Shown here: piece by piece, positions 63,736-64,000 of the stretch
Layout of the letters: the number at the start of each line of letters is the position of its first letter
Position numbering within the stretch: position 1 is the stretch's first letter
Origin: Woeseia sp037968755
GTDB lineage: Bacteria > Pseudomonadota > Gammaproteobacteria > Steroidobacterales > Woeseiaceae
DNA length: 64,000 nt
Assembly: GCA_037968755.1 (NCBI GenBank)
Contig: JBBKWB010000005.1
Location: 31,592-95,591 of the forward strand
Reading direction: 5' to 3'
Notes under the pieces: generated by a model
Database searches by the model: none
What the model was told of the DNA's origin: nothing
Seen by the model: the letters and a program-made list of their open reading frames with translations, nothing else
Made by a program: the position numbers and the translations under genes

Positions 63736-64000
63736 CTAACTGTCATCCCGGTAGCGCCGCACATAGATAGCTGCTGCCGTAAACAATGCGCCGACCACCA
63801 GGCCAATCCAGAGTGACGGGTCGCCAAGGTATTTTGGCAGGTCAACAAACGAGATAAGACTGACCTTGGCATCGGCGTCGAACGTCGGCGGCTTGTTGTC
63901 ACCGAATACGATTCCAGCGCCATCAAAACCCTTGAACAGCGGCATGCTCGTGAACCGGCCAAACACCGCATCGCGAAACAGCGAGGTTCCGATCAGGATT
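63736..64000 (-). CDS. Membrane protein, C-terminal part (cut by window end), ABC-2 permease-like
   Basis: The frame runs in from the right edge, with the stop at 63736-63738; 87 residues are visible (ILIGTSLFRDAVFGRFTSM then a linker). A single hydrophobic segment (LWIGLVVGALFTAAAIYV) ends in the basic RRYRDDS tail, as in the last helix of some ABC-2-type permeases. The family cannot be fixed from this piece. It converges with pspF, 14 bases apart. Confidence 0.6.
   Translation of the reverse strand, partial: ILIGTSLFRDAVFGRFTSMPLFKGFDGAGIVFGDNKPPTFDADAKVSLISFVDLPKYLGDPSLWIGLVVGALFTAAAIYVRRYRDDS

Noticed and set aside
1..64000. tRNA, rRNA or riboswitch genes
   Set aside because: No cloverleaf-like, rRNA-like or known riboswitch pattern was recognised by eye; a covariance-model scan would be needed to exclude small RNAs fully.

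Overview
The window looks like an ordinary chromosomal stretch of a moderately GC-rich, aerobic Gammaproteobacterium. Pointers are a complete psp envelope-stress locus with a sigma-54 promoter, a proteobacterial gshA, two-domain malic enzyme, FecI/FecR/TonB-receptor surface signalling, outer-membrane barrel proteins and a GGDEF/EAL regulator. A marine-sediment lineage such as the Woeseiaceae would fit the mix of 2-oxoacid:ferredoxin oxidoreductase, SLC13 carriers and RnfD-like/DUF2330 genes, but that placement is only inference. No rRNA, tRNA, prophage, insertion sequence or CRISPR array was recognised.

Layout. 1-4218 is a tightly coupled operon: a coiled-coil protein (cut by the window edge), a membrane-anchored protein with a longin/Roadblock-like cytosolic part and a periplasmic OmpA domain, a Rab-like small GTPase, and a soluble hybrid histidine kinase. 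mscL follows behind a duplicated leader and has a strong terminator. 4.9-12 kb holds a D-amino-acid dehydrogenase-like gene, a GT25 glycosyltransferase, an outer-membrane protein and a FecI-FecR-TonB receptor cassette. 12-21.7 kb has sodB, maeB, an ABC exporter, a divergent copper-type csoR/DUF4396 pair with two mirrored operators, two small-enzyme genes and an APC permease. 21.7-26.7 kb is a leftward run: mpg, an SLC13 carrier, a cysteine-desulfurase-like protein, and a sigma factor with its presumed anti-sigma factor and a DUF6249-like membrane protein.

27-38 kb has an RnfD-like/DUF2330 pair, a Tat-exported epimerase-like protein, a cupin, a three-gene 2-oxoacid:ferredoxin oxidoreductase module (GltD-like, KorA, KorB), a dihydroorotase and prolyl aminopeptidase. 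38-49 kb has an M16 peptidase, ilvA, a class II aldolase, a small terminator-bounded transcript, two conserved unknowns, and a UvrD-like helicase whose 3' end is repeated in tandem downstream next to a hexanucleotide repeat. 49-56 kb has an SLC13 carrier with four RCK_C-like modules, a quinone reductase, an SDR, two secreted unknowns and gshA. 56.5-64 kb has a bactofilin, a GGDEF/EAL protein, and the psp region (pspABC plus extra genes, divergent pspF).

The most striking unit is the first: the overlapping ATGA junctions, the Rab-like GTPase with Thr at the usual catalytic Gln position, a possible longin-type partner domain on a peptidoglycan-binding membrane protein, and a kinase output together suggest a trans-envelope GTPase signalling system. 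The next best are the face-to-face CsoR-controlled promoters, the enlarged psp operon with a shared C-terminal motif in two neighbouring proteins, and the tandem-repeated helicase tail.
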